Shown piece by piece: positions 8,552-17,927 of a stretch of 64,000 bases of DNA (position 1 is the first letter of the stretch; each line of letters opens with the position of its first letter). The translations under genes and the position numbers were made by a program. The notes under the pieces were generated by a model that had not been told where the DNA came from, ran no database searches, and saw only the letters and a program-made list of their open reading frames with translations. Origin of the DNA: CACIIZ01 sp045565285 (GTDB taxonomy: Bacteria > Pseudomonadota > Alphaproteobacteria > Rhodobacterales > Rhodobacteraceae); NCBI GenBank assembly GCA_045565285.1, contig JBJLFR010000034.1:31317-95316 (forward strand), in the 5' to 3' direction.

Positions 8552-9418
8552 ATGATTGATGGCTATAAAAAAAATTTTATCGAAACAGAAATTGGTAAAA
8601 TCATTTTTTACTCTAGAGGTAGTGGACCTCCTGTACTTTTACTGCATGGCTATCCACAATATAGTTTAATGTGGGAGGAAACTGCTTTTATTTTGTCCGA
8701 AAAGTATACAACAATTATTCCTGATTTAAGAGGATATGGTGAATCCGCAAAACCAAAAGGATTACCAGATCACTCAAATTATTCAAAACGAGCAATGGCC
8801 AAAGATCTTATTAAAATAATGGATTTTTTAAGATATGATAATTTTTCAGTTGTAGGCCATGATAGAGGTGGAAGAGTAGCTCATAGATTAAGTAGAGACT
8901 TTCCTAAAAGAGTGAATAAAATGACAGTTCTGGATATTTGTCCTACTTTAGATATGTATGAAGCCACTAATAAAGAATTTTCTTTTGGTTATTTCCATTG
9001 GTTTTTTTTAATACAAAATTATCCATTACCAGAAAAATTAATCCAAAATAATGCATCTTTATGGTTAAATAATTGTCTTAACAAGTGGTCAGGTGGATTT
9101 AACTTTGACAAAAAATTTAAATCATATTTGGAAAAATTTGATAACCCAGAAACCATTCATTCTACTTGTGAAGATTATAGAGCAAGCTCCAGTATTGATT
9201 TAATTCATGATAGGGAAGATCTTGAGAAAAAAATAGATATTCCTATTCAGGTCTTATGGGGTAAACATGGTTTGATAAATAAGTGCTTTAATCCAATTGA
9301 AATTTGGCAAAAATATTCGAAAAAAGTTGTTATAGGAGAATCTCTAAATTGCCACCATTTTATTCCAGAAGAAATACCGAAAATTTTAAATAAAAAACTA
9401 ATGCAATTTTTAAAATAG
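8552..9418 (+). CDS. haloacetate dehalogenase-like alpha/beta hydrolase
   Basis: A 288-residue alpha/beta hydrolase. The nucleophile elbow GHDRGGR gives D104, with R105 and R108 matching the carboxylate-binding arginines of fluoroacetate dehalogenase (DehH1/FAcD); H149-W150 in YFHWFF match its halide-binding pair, and H269 in HHFIPEE is the catalytic histidine. The spacing is close to the FAcD numbering (D110, R111, R114, H155, W156). It probably hydrolyses a 2-haloacid to a 2-hydroxyacid, but close homologues include enzymes of unknown substrate. The gene stands alone, divergent from the agmatinase-family gene and convergent with the ligase at 9423. Confidence 0.75.
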   Translation: MIDGYKKNFIETEIGKIIFYSRGSGPPVLLLHGYPQYSLMWEETAFILSEKYTTIIPDLRGYGESAKPKGLPDHSNYSKRAMAKDLIKIMDFLRYDNFSVVGHDRGGRVAHRLSRDFPKRVNKMTVLDICPTLDMYEATNKEFSFGYFHWFFLIQNYPLPEKLIQNNASLWLNNCLNKWSGGFNFDKKFKSYLEKFDNPETIHSTCEDYRASSSIDLIHDREDLEKKIDIPIQVLWGKHGLINKCFNPIEIWQKYSKKVVIGESLNCHHFIPEEIPKILNKKLMQFLK

Positions 9419-9422
9419 AATA

Positions 9423-11057
9423 TTAATTTTTATTTCTTAGATTTCTTCTTAAGATTTTTCCAGTACTAGTAGTTGGTAGTTTTTTTACAACTTCAACTTC
9501 TCTAGGATACTCATGAGCAGATAATTTTTCACTAATAAAAGACTGTAATTCTAATTTTAAATTATCACTTTCTATATATCCTTTATTTAATACTATAAAT
9601 GCCTTTATAATTTGTGTTCTAAGTGAGTCTTCTATACCAATTACGGCAGCCATACTAACAGAAGGATGTTTCATTAAACAATCTTCAATTGGTCCAGGAC
9701 CAATTCTATATCCTGATGATGTTATAACATCATCATCTCTTGCTATAAATCTTATCCAATTATCTTTTTCTATTATTCCTTTATCACCTGTTATCATCCA
9801 ATCGTTAATATATTTGTCTTTTGTTGCATTATTATTGTTCCAATATCTTAAAAACATTTGTGGTGAGCCTTTTTTTATAGCAATTGCGCCCAATTCACCT
9901 TTTTTACACTGAATTCCATTTTGATTGACTATACTAACTATATTCCCAGGGACTGGTGGCCCTGCAATTCCAGGTCTTGGTTTCATTATTTTAGAACAAG
10001 ATGAAAGTACTAAATTACACTCGGTTTGGCCATAAATTTCATTAATATTGACTCCTAATACTTTTCTGCCCCAATCAAGAAGTTCTGTTCCTAAAGGTTC
10101 TCCACCACTAGCAACTGATTTTAAATATAATTTTTTTGATGTTTTTTTTGGTATTGCAGACCTTAGCATTTTTAAGGCAGTAGGTGGTAAAAAAGAACCT
10201 GTTACTTTAAAATCTGAGATTAATTGAATAGCTTTTAATGCATCAAATTTCTCAAACCTATAAGCTAAAACAGGTACTCCATGATGTAGTGAACAAAACA
10301 ATATATTCAATAAACCACCAATCCATGCCCAATCTGCTGGCGTCCACAAAAGGTTATAAGTTTCATTTTTATAGGTTGAAAATAAATCAAGAAAAAAATT
10401 AAATGCAGGCAAATGGCCTAGTAAAACGCGATGAGCATGTAAAACACCTTTAGGTGGACCTGTTGTTCCAGAGGTATAAAGAAGTAGCGCTGGGTCTTCT
10501 GAATTAGTTGGTTCTCCAATAAAATTACTTGATACATTAATTTCTGAAAAATTTATTGTAAGACTATTTAATTTATTAATACTACCTTCAATAGTAAAAA
10601 TAACTAATTCTTTTTGAATATCATTTCTCATACTTCTAAGTTTTTTTGCACCTCTCTCATCTGTAATAACAGTTTTAATTTGAGCATCAAAAATACGGTG
10701 TTCTAATGAAACTGGTCCAAACAATAAAAAAAGGGGGACTGATATACCACCTATCTTAAAAACTGAAATATGAGAAACTATACATTCTAATGATTGAGGT
10801 AATAATATACCTACCCTATCAGATTTATTTAAACCAAATTTTTTTAAATAGTTTGCAACTTTATTTGAATAAATATTTAATTCTTCAAAATTAGTAGTAT
10901 TAATTTTTCCTGAAGGTAACAAATCAATAATGGCTGGATTTTTAGGTGTTTTTTTTGACCATTTCTCACAAATATCGTGACCAATATTATAATAATTTGG
11001 GATATCCCACTTAAATTTATTATATAACTCCTTATAATTTAATTTTCGATCCCACAT
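9423..11057 (-). CDS. AMP-forming acyl-CoA synthetase
   Basis: A 544-residue ANL-superfamily ligase. The P-loop is LLYTSGTTGPPKG, the adenine-binding region is NEIYGQTECN, the hinge region contains ARDDDVITSSGYRIGP, and the C-terminal catalytic lysine motif is TSTGKILRR. The TPADWAWIGG segment is typical of acetyl/medium-chain acyl-CoA synthetases. It activates a carboxylic acid to its CoA ester for the beta-oxidation enzymes encoded just upstream on the same strand. The chain length is not readable with confidence. It starts 24 bases after the isovaleryl-CoA dehydrogenase stop, so they are likely one transcript. Confidence 0.85.
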   Translation of the reverse strand: MWDRKLNYKELYNKFKWDIPNYYNIGHDICEKWSKKTPKNPAIIDLLPSGKINTTNFEELNIYSNKVANYLKKFGLNKSDRVGILLPQSLECIVSHISVFKIGGISVPLFLLFGPVSLEHRIFDAQIKTVITDERGAKKLRSMRNDIQKELVIFTIEGSINKLNSLTINFSEINVSSNFIGEPTNSEDPALLLYTSGTTGPPKGVLHAHRVLLGHLPAFNFFLDLFSTYKNETYNLLWTPADWAWIGGLLNILFCSLHHGVPVLAYRFEKFDALKAIQLISDFKVTGSFLPPTALKMLRSAIPKKTSKKLYLKSVASGGEPLGTELLDWGRKVLGVNINEIYGQTECNLVLSSCSKIMKPRPGIAGPPVPGNIVSIVNQNGIQCKKGELGAIAIKKGSPQMFLRYWNNNNATKDKYINDWMITGDKGIIEKDNWIRFIARDDDVITSSGYRIGPGPIEDCLMKHPSVSMAAVIGIEDSLRTQIIKAFIVLNKGYIESDNLKLELQSFISEKLSAHEYPREVEVVKKLPTTSTGKILRRNLRNKN

Positions 11058-11081
11058 ATTTTATATAAAAGTTTTCAAATA

Positions 11082-12245
11082 TTATTTTGATTCTTCAAAA
11101 ATTTCACGGCCAATTAAAATTCTTCTTATTTCAGAAGTACCAGCTCCTATTTCATAAAGCTTTGCATCTCTTAGAAGTCTTCCAGTTGGATAATCATTTG
11201 TATAACCGTTCCCACCAAGGCATTGAATAGCATCTAAGGCAATCTGTGTTGCTTTTTCTGCAGAATAAAGAATACATCCTGCAGAGTCTTTTCTTGTAAT
11301 TTTACCCCTATCACATGCTTCAGCAACACGATATACATAAGATTTACATGCATTAAATGTAGTATACATATCTGCTAATTTGGCTTGCATCAGCTGAAAG
11401 TTTCCAATTGACTGTCCAAATTGTTTACGTTCATGTAAATATGGTACAACCGTATCAAGTGCAGAAGCCATAATACCTAGGGGTCCAGCAGCTAAAACAA
11501 CTCTTTCATAATCTAAACCGGACATTAAAACCTCTACTCCTTTTCCTTCTTCCCCAAGAATGTTTTCAAAAGGTACCTCACAATTTTCAAAAACTAATTC
11601 ACAAGTATTTGACCCTCTCATTCCTAATTTATCCAATTTTTTTTCAGTACGAAAACCATTCATTTCCTTTTCAATAATAAAAGCAGTAATCCCTCTTGAG
11701 CCTAAATCTTGATCACTTTTTGCATAAACAATTAATGTTTCAGCGTCTGGACCATTAGTTATCCACATTTTATTTCCATTTAAAATAAAACGATCATTCC
11801 TTTTCTGTGCATTTAATTTCATTGAAACAACATCAGAACCTGCACTTACCTCTGACATAGCAAGAGAACCAACTTTTTTCCCAGATATTAAATCAGGCAA
11901 AAACTTCTCTTTTTGAAACTCATTTCCACATCGAAAAACCTGATTGACACAAAGATTAGAATGAGCGCCGTATGAAAGACCTACAGATGCTGAGGCACGG
12001 CTTATTTCTTCTACAATTATACAGTGTGCTAAGTAACCTAACCCTGATCCCCCAAAATCTTCTGATACTGTTACTCCTAGTAGACCTGCATTTCCCATTT
12101 TTTCCCAAAGTTTATTAGGAAATTCATTTTCCTGATCTATTTTGTGGGCGATACCTTTTATTTCTTTTGTAGCAAATTGATTCGCCAGATCTCTTAAAGC
12201 TATCAATTCGTCAGCAAGCCCAAAATCAAGTGATCCCATAAACAT
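11082..12245 (-). CDS. ivd: isovaleryl-CoA dehydrogenase
   Basis: A 387-residue acyl-CoA dehydrogenase. Two features identify it as the isovaleryl-CoA type: the catalytic glutamate is at E247 in GLDYERVVLAAGPLG, and the position where MCAD-type enzymes carry the base is a glycine/alanine context (EIGAGTSEIRR). Other family motifs are SEVSAGSDVVSM and HERKQFGQSIG. It oxidises isovaleryl-CoA to 3-methylcrotonyl-CoA in leucine catabolism. Methylcrotonyl-CoA carboxylase, its usual neighbour, is not in this window. Two ATGs lie at the start (M1 and M3); the second is equally possible. Confidence 0.88.
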   Translation of the reverse strand: MFMGSLDFGLADELIALRDLANQFATKEIKGIAHKIDQENEFPNKLWEKMGNAGLLGVTVSEDFGGSGLGYLAHCIIVEEISRASASVGLSYGAHSNLCVNQVFRCGNEFQKEKFLPDLISGKKVGSLAMSEVSAGSDVVSMKLNAQKRNDRFILNGNKMWITNGPDAETLIVYAKSDQDLGSRGITAFIIEKEMNGFRTEKKLDKLGMRGSNTCELVFENCEVPFENILGEEGKGVEVLMSGLDYERVVLAAGPLGIMASALDTVVPYLHERKQFGQSIGNFQLMQAKLADMYTTFNACKSYVYRVAEACDRGKITRKDSAGCILYSAEKATQIALDAIQCLGGNGYTNDYPTGRLLRDAKLYEIGAGTSEIRRILIGREIFEESK

Positions 12246-12292
12246 AATGAACTTAACCTTTCAATTTATAATATTAATATAGTTTTATAATT

Positions 12293-13474
12293 TTAATCGA
12301 CTTCAATTGCTATAGCGAGCGCTTCACCACCACCTATGCATATAGCTGCAACTCCTTTTTTTAACTCTCTCTGCTTTAGAGCATTGATTAAAGAAATTAA
12401 TATCCTTGCTCCAGAAGCACCTATTGGATGACCAAGGGAACAAGCTCCTCCATTTACATTTATTTTTTCACGAGATATTTTTAACTCTCTCATAAATGCC
12501 ATTGGAACAACTGCAAATGCTTCATTTACTTCCCATAAATCAACTTCTTCAATTGACCAATTTATTAATTCTAATAACTTTTTAGCTGCTGGTATTGGAG
12601 CCGTTGTAAACCAACCTGGTTCATGTGCATGCCCAGTATATCCTTTAATTTTAGCTTTTGTTTTTAAATTTTTTTTATCTGCGTATTTTTGAGAACATAT
12701 TACTAATGCTGCAGCACCATCTGAAATTGAAGAAGAATTAGCTGCTGTTACAGTACCGTCATTCGAGAATGCAGGCCTCAAAGTTGGAATTTTTTCTGGG
12801 TTACTTCTTTTGGGTTGTTGATCTTCAGTAATTAAAATTTCTTCTTTATTCTTTTTTGTAACTTTAACAGGTGCAATTTCATCGGTAAAAAGTCCCATTT
12901 CCTGCGCATTTAAAGCATTTTCTAAGGATTTAATAGCATATTCGTCCTGCTGTATTCTCGTAAACTGATAGTTTCTTGCACAATCCTCAGCAAACGATCC
13001 CATTAATCTACCTTCATCATATGCATCCTCTAATCCATCTAAAAACATGTGGTCATACATTTTAGTATGTCCAATTCTTGCTCCATCTCTAAAGTTTTTT
13101 GAGAGATAAGGAGCATTAGTCATACTTTCCATACCACCTGTTACCAAAACATTATTTGTTTCAGCTTTAATTTGTTCAGATCCCATTATTACGGTTTTTA
13201 GTCCAGAACCACACATTTTATTGATGGTAACTGCTGGAATATATTTAGATAACCCAGCATTAAAACTAGCTTGCCTTGCTGGAGCCTGGCCTATCCCTGC
13301 TTGTAAAACGCATCCCATTATTACTTCTTCAATTTCTTTAAAATTCACTCCTGCCTCTAAAATTGCTTTTTTTATAGCCTCTCCTCCTAATATAGGAGCA
13401 GTAATTTTAGAAAATTCACCCTGAAAACTTCCTAGTGGAGTTCTAGCATACCCACTTATTATTACATCGTTCAT
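12293..13474 (-). CDS. atoB: acetyl-CoA C-acetyltransferase (thiolase)
   Basis: A 393-residue thiolase with acyl-accepting C88 in NKMCGSGLKTV, a conserved His in GGACSLGHPIGASGAR and the C-terminal cysteine in ICIGGGEA. Length and motifs fit biosynthetic-type acetoacetyl-CoA thiolases. It interconverts two acetyl-CoA with acetoacetyl-CoA and CoA. It leads a minus-strand group with isovaleryl-CoA dehydrogenase and an acyl-CoA ligase, so its role is probably the last step of leucine or acetoacetate use; acetoacetate is also a product of the BKACE reaction encoded at the window start. The usual CIGGGMG loop reads CIGGGEA here. Confidence 0.87.
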   Translation of the reverse strand: MNDVIISGYARTPLGSFQGEFSKITAPILGGEAIKKAILEAGVNFKEIEEVIMGCVLQAGIGQAPARQASFNAGLSKYIPAVTINKMCGSGLKTVIMGSEQIKAETNNVLVTGGMESMTNAPYLSKNFRDGARIGHTKMYDHMFLDGLEDAYDEGRLMGSFAEDCARNYQFTRIQQDEYAIKSLENALNAQEMGLFTDEIAPVKVTKKNKEEILITEDQQPKRSNPEKIPTLRPAFSNDGTVTAANSSSISDGAAALVICSQKYADKKNLKTKAKIKGYTGHAHEPGWFTTAPIPAAKKLLELINWSIEEVDLWEVNEAFAVVPMAFMRELKISREKINVNGGACSLGHPIGASGARILISLINALKQRELKKGVAAICIGGGEALAIAIEVD

Positions 13475-13598
13475 AATTTAGTTTTTCCTTATTATTAAAT
13501 ATAAATATTTTTCGCTTAATAATTTTAAAATAACCCTTTACGAATTTAGAAAATATGAACAATAATTATATCATTAATTATACATATGGAAATATTAA

Positions 13599-14438
13599 AT
13601 GAAAAAATACAGTTGTTTTGATGTAAATTTTGATAATCATCTTGCGCATATTATTCTAAATAGACCTGAAAAAAGAAATTCTATGACTACTGAATTTTGG
13701 AAAGAATTCCCTAAAATTATATCTGAAATTAATCAAGAAGGAGAAATTAGAGTAATAATTATTAGTTCTACGGGACCACATTTTTGCTCAGGTCTAGATT
13801 TATCACTTTTCCAATCAGATCTTATAAATATTAATAAAGAAGATAATAATAAACCAATTCTTTTAACAAATTATATTGAGATTTTACAAAATGCCTTAAG
13901 TATTCTACAGGACTGTCGAATACCAATTATAACAGCAGTTCAAGGAGCTTGCATTGGAGGTGGACTAGATCTTGTTTGTGCAAGCGATATTCGTCTTGGA
14001 ACTAAAGATTGCCATTTTAGCATTTTGGAAACTAAATTAGGCTTAGTAGCAGATATTGGGACTTTCCCAAGACTAGTAAAGTTAATACCAGACGGATTAG
14101 TTCGTGAACTAGCTTTCACTGGAAGGAATTTTTATTCCAATGAAGCAAACCTATCTGGCTTTTTAAATAATGTATATCCAAATCAAAAAAATATGCTAAA
14201 AGCAGCATTTGATCTTGCCAAAGAAATATCTAGTAATTCCCCTATGGTAGTTTACGGATGTAAAGAAGCTATTAAATTTTCAAGAGACCATAGTACTGAG
14301 GACGGATTAAATTGGATAAAAATGTGGAATTCTTCTATGTTTAATATGAAAGAAATAGAAGAGGCCTTTAAAGCAAAAATTGAAAAACGGCCCGGAAAAT
14401 TTAATAAACTACCAAAAAAAATAACCAAAATTGGTTAA
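13599..14438 (+). CDS. ECH1-like dienoyl-CoA isomerase / enoyl-CoA hydratase family
   Basis: A 279-residue crotonase-fold protein. The oxyanion-hole segments HFCSGLDLSLF and GACIGGGLDLVCASDI are present. The acidic residues in ILETKLGLVADIGTFPRL and the distal part (RELAFTGRNFYSNEA, SRDHSTEDGLN, WNSSMFN) track mitochondrial ECH1, a delta3,5-delta2,4-dienoyl-CoA isomerase used for unsaturated fatty acids. Divergent from the thiolase across a 124-base gap that must hold both promoters. Assignment to this isomerase rather than a generic hydratase rests on remembered similarity to ECH1. Confidence 0.78.
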   Translation: MKKYSCFDVNFDNHLAHIILNRPEKRNSMTTEFWKEFPKIISEINQEGEIRVIIISSTGPHFCSGLDLSLFQSDLININKEDNNKPILLTNYIEILQNALSILQDCRIPIITAVQGACIGGGLDLVCASDIRLGTKDCHFSILETKLGLVADIGTFPRLVKLIPDGLVRELAFTGRNFYSNEANLSGFLNNVYPNQKNMLKAAFDLAKEISSNSPMVVYGCKEAIKFSRDHSTEDGLNWIKMWNSSMFNMKEIEEAFKAKIEKRPGKFNKLPKKITKIG

Positions 14439-14445
14439 TTTCTTA

Positions 14446-15675
14446 CTATCTTTTATCTTCGATAATAATTCCATCTTTAGGTAATGTATTTGGACTTACT
14501 TTAATGATTTTAGCTCTTAAGTTTATTATATCCCTTAGATTTAAATTATAATCCTTAGAATTATCTGAATCAACTTCGATTTTTATTGTTAAATCGTCTT
14601 GATTATTTACTAAACTTATTTCTGCTCGTACTTTAGTAATTTCTTGATGCCTAGAAATAAATTCTTTAATTTGCTCAGGTCTCAAAAACATACCCTTTAC
14701 TTTAGCTGCTTGGTCTGCTCTACCTCTCCAACCTACAATTCTTGTATTTGTTCGCCCACATTTACTTTCTCCAGGGGCAAAGGCTGACATGTCTCCTGTT
14801 GCAAAACGAATGAGTGGATAGTCTAAATTTAAATTTGTAACTAATACTTCACCAATTTCACCAAGTTCTACATGCTCACCTGTTCCTGGATATACTATTT
14901 CTACGATAACTCCTTCGTCTACAATCAATGGTTCGTCTTCAATAGTTTCAAGAGCAATATTCCCCAAATCTGCAGTAGCATAAGACTGCATACATTTTAT
15001 ACCTCTTTCAGAATATGCTTTTCTTGTATTAGAAAATAAAGGGCCTCCTCCAACACAAGCAATTTTTATATTTGATAAATCAATTTTAAGTTCATCACCT
15101 TTTTCTAAAATCTTAAAAAGAAAGTCTGGCGTACCAGCATATACATCAGTTTTTAAAAATGACGCAGCTTTAGCTTGTAATTCAGTTTGACCAGTTCCAG
15201 AAGGAATTACTTTTGTTCCAATTTTAAGAGCTCCTTCTTCAAACATCATTCCAGCTGGAGTGAGGTGATAAGAAAAACAATTTTGTAGCACCATTCCTTT
15301 TCTTACTCCAGTTGCATATAAAAATGGAGCAAACCGACCCCAGTCCACTCCTCGTGTGCCTGGTTCATATATAGGACCAGGAGATTGAAAGAAATGAGTT
15401 GTTTTTTGTTCTTCTGTTCTTTCAAAACCTCCAAATGGAGGAGATAATTTTTGTTTTTTTGCAAGTTCAGATTTACGTAAAACTGGAATTTTTTGCAAAT
15501 CTTCAATTGATTTGATATCTTTTGGATGAATACTGTCTAAATTTTCTTTGAACCCTAATGTTTTTCTTTTGGCAGTTTCGATTAACTCAGTTAAAAAAAC
15601 ATTGATGAAAGATATCCTTTCATCATGAGATCTGGTTTCTTCTTTAGTAAAAAAGTTGCTAGTTAATTTAGCCAA
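14446..15675 (-). CDS. phenylacetate-CoA ligase-family AMP-forming ligase
   Basis: A 409-residue PaaK-type adenylate-forming enzyme: QSPGPIYEPGTRG replaces the usual P-loop, YATADLGNIALE corresponds to the aromatic/adenine pocket, and GDMSAFAPGESKCGRTNTRI with the downstream KGMFLRPEQIKEF forms the hinge and C-terminal lid. The reaction class is aryl or other carboxylate plus CoA and ATP. It is the last gene of the branched-chain-type ABC transporter cluster and overlaps livF by 13 bases, which suggests that it activates the imported compound. The true substrate is unknown. Confidence 0.78.
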   Translation of the reverse strand: MAKLTSNFFTKEETRSHDERISFINVFLTELIETAKRKTLGFKENLDSIHPKDIKSIEDLQKIPVLRKSELAKKQKLSPPFGGFERTEEQKTTHFFQSPGPIYEPGTRGVDWGRFAPFLYATGVRKGMVLQNCFSYHLTPAGMMFEEGALKIGTKVIPSGTGQTELQAKAASFLKTDVYAGTPDFLFKILEKGDELKIDLSNIKIACVGGGPLFSNTRKAYSERGIKCMQSYATADLGNIALETIEDEPLIVDEGVIVEIVYPGTGEHVELGEIGEVLVTNLNLDYPLIRFATGDMSAFAPGESKCGRTNTRIVGWRGRADQAAKVKGMFLRPEQIKEFISRHQEITKVRAEISLVNNQDDLTIKIEVDSDNSKDYNLNLRDIINLRAKIIKVSPNTLPKDGIIIEDKR

Positions 15676-16478
15676 CGTTTTCTCCGCCTATAAGACCTAC
15701 CGTCTCTATAGGATTTACGTTTATCACCAGATAAACCAAGATAGAATTCTTTCACATCAGGATTTTCTCTTAATTCTGAAGCAGGCCCGTCCATTACAAC
15801 TCTTCCACTCTCTAAAATATAACCAAAATGAGCAAATCTTAAAGCAACATTAGTATTCTGTTCAGCAAGAAGGAATGATACTCCTTCTTTTTCATTTAAC
15901 TGTTTAACAATTTCAAAAATCTCTTCTACTAATTGAGGTGCTAAACCCATACTTGGTTCATCTAGTAAAACAGTTTCAGGTTTAGACATTAAAGCACGGC
16001 CAATAGCACACATTTGCTGTTCACCACCTGAAGTATAACCAGCTTGGCTTTTTCTCCTTTGTTTTAACCTTGGAAAATAATTATAAACCATTTCTAAGTC
16101 TTCCAAAATTTTCTTTTTACTTTCTTTTCTAGTATATGCTCCTGTCATCAAGTTTTCTTCAACAGTTAAATGTTCAAAACAATGCCTACCCTCCATTACT
16201 TGAATAACGCCAGATTTGACCAAATCTGAAGGATTGAGTTTTTCTATTTTTTCATTTCGATAGGTAATAGATCCCTTAGTTACTTCGCCTCTTTCAGAAT
16301 GAAGTAAATTTGAAATTGCTTTCAAAGTAGTAGTTTTACCTGCTCCATTTCCACCTAATAAGGCAACAATTGAACCTTTTGAAAGTGATAAACTCACACC
16401 TTTTAAAACCAGAATTACATGATTGTAGACAACTTCAATATTACTTACTTCTAGAAGTTTTTCATTGCTTTGTGACAT
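15663..16478 (-). CDS. livF: branched-chain-type ABC transporter ATP-binding protein LivF
   Basis: A 271-residue ABC ATPase with Walker A GGNGAGKTT, signature SGGEQQM, Walker B TVLLDEPSMGLAP and the LivF-type LAEQNTNVALRFAHFGYILE H-region. It energises import of a carboxylate or amino acid with LivG and the LivH/LivM channel. The basic tail RDGRSYRRRKRW is a little longer than usual. The 13-base overlap with the PaaK-like ligase indicates coupled translation, and a hairpin terminator separates livF from the binding-protein gene upstream. Confidence 0.9.
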   Translation of the reverse strand: MSQSNEKLLEVSNIEVVYNHVILVLKGVSLSLSKGSIVALLGGNGAGKTTTLKAISNLLHSERGEVTKGSITYRNEKIEKLNPSDLVKSGVIQVMEGRHCFEHLTVEENLMTGAYTRKESKKKILEDLEMVYNYFPRLKQRRKSQAGYTSGGEQQMCAIGRALMSKPETVLLDEPSMGLAPQLVEEIFEIVKQLNEKEGVSFLLAEQNTNVALRFAHFGYILESGRVVMDGPASELRENPDVKEFYLGLSGDKRKSYRDGRSYRRRKRWLN

Positions 16479-16492
16479 TCGAAAATTCCTAT

Positions 16493-16523
16493 GAAAAAAA
16501 AGGGCCCTTAAATTTTCGGGCCC
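16493..16523 (-). terminator. intrinsic terminator/attenuator between binding-protein gene and livF
   Basis: On the minus strand a GGGCCC/GGGCCC stem (16502-16523) with a 10-base AT-rich loop is followed by a run of about nine T residues (16493-16501). This is a standard rho-independent terminator placed directly after the stop of the periplasmic binding-protein gene. Partial termination here would give much more binding protein than LivF and ligase. Confidence 0.8.
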
Positions 16524-16539
16524 AATTTATTTATAAATA

Positions 16540-17826
16540 TTAATTACAACGCTCTTTAATATTATTTTCTGCAGCAAATTGAGCGCTATCTGCAAGTATC
16601 AAAGGTTCTATTACACTTTGATCTGAAAGCATATAATCAGTAATAAATGACCAAGTACCTTTTTTTGCATCCCATTGTTGAATAGCAGCGGAACCTTGGC
16701 CACCATGATTTTCACATGTTGCTTTAAATGTTGGTGAAAATCCAGGAATACCTATAGCTGCCATTTTTTCTTCTGACATTTCTAGGTTTTCCAATCCATC
16801 GCGCATCATGGTAGGTGTTATTGCTTTTACACCATGAATTTCCTGAGCAACTTTTGCTGCCTCGGTAGCCATAATGGCTGCATACATTCCACGGCTGTAT
16901 AAAACTGTACCAACATTTGATCCGTCACCGGCTCCTAAACCCTTATCAATAACATACTTTCTCATGTCATCATAAACTGGGAAATTATCACCAGGTGCAT
17001 GCATTGCAAGTGATTTATATCCGTGAGCTGCTTCACCAGCAGGAAGAACATCATTTTCAGAACCAGACCACCAAACTCCTATGAAGTTCTCCATTGGAAA
17101 TCTTATATTAGCAGCTTCTTGGATGGCAACTGAATTCATTACACCCCAACCCCACATAAAGATATAATCAGGTCTTTCTCTTCTAATTTGAAGCCATTGA
17201 GATTTCTGTTCCTGACCAGGATGATCAACTGGTAAAAGAGTAAGTTCAAAGTTATGTTTTTTACTCAATGCTTCTAATGTGCGAATGGGTTCTTTGCCAT
17301 ATGCTGAGTTATGATACACTAGAGCAATTTTTTTACCATCTAACGAACCATCACTCATGTCCATTGCGTGGTTTGTTGCAACACTTGCTGCGTCCCAATA
17401 AGTTCCAGGGAAATTAAATACCCACTTAAAGATCTTACCATTTCTACCAGAAGTTCTTCCATATCCAGAAGATAGAATTGGAATGTTGTCAGCTGATAGC
17501 TTTGGAATAAGTTGATATGTAATTCCAGTTGAAAGTGGTTGATAAACTAAAGAGCCCTCTCCCTTTGTAGACTCATAACACTCTACACCCTTTTCTGTAT
17601 TATACGCAGTTTCACATTTAACAACACGAATTGGTTCACCACCAATTCCTCCGTCACGCTCGTTTAAGAGTGTGAAGTAATCTTCATATCCATCTGCAAA
17701 AGGAATACCATTTGGACCATAGGGACCAGTTCGGTAACTTAATGATGGAAATACTAATTCTGCTAATACTGGTGACACTAAAAAAAATACTGCCAGTGCA
17801 GAAAAAATTGTCTTTTTAAATTTCAT
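16540..17826 (-). CDS. branched-chain-type ABC transporter periplasmic substrate-binding protein
   Basis: A 428-residue type I periplasmic binding protein with an N-terminal signal peptide (KKTIFSALAVFFLVSPVLA). The mature part has the LivJ/LivK two-lobe pattern: LVYHNSAYGKEPIRTLEALS at the hinge of lobe two and DYIFMWGWGVMNSVAIQEA. It captures the substrate in the periplasm for LivHM. The ligand cannot be read from sequence; flanking CoA ligases favour an organic acid over a branched-chain amino acid. It has 101 bases of upstream spacer and a strong terminator downstream, as expected for the most highly expressed gene of the cluster. Confidence 0.87.
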   Translation of the reverse strand: MKFKKTIFSALAVFFLVSPVLAELVFPSLSYRTGPYGPNGIPFADGYEDYFTLLNERDGGIGGEPIRVVKCETAYNTEKGVECYESTKGEGSLVYQPLSTGITYQLIPKLSADNIPILSSGYGRTSGRNGKIFKWVFNFPGTYWDAASVATNHAMDMSDGSLDGKKIALVYHNSAYGKEPIRTLEALSKKHNFELTLLPVDHPGQEQKSQWLQIRRERPDYIFMWGWGVMNSVAIQEAANIRFPMENFIGVWWSGSENDVLPAGEAAHGYKSLAMHAPGDNFPVYDDMRKYVIDKGLGAGDGSNVGTVLYSRGMYAAIMATEAAKVAQEIHGVKAITPTMMRDGLENLEMSEEKMAAIGIPGFSPTFKATCENHGGQGSAAIQQWDAKKGTWSFITDYMLSDQSVIEPLILADSAQFAAENNIKERCN

Positions 17827-17927
17827 TTTTCCCTCTCTTTAAAATAGTCAATTGACCCTTTAATTACACCTTTTACTTAAACCAGAGTCAATATGCTGTT
17901 TAATATTTACGGTCAAATCTGTTCATT

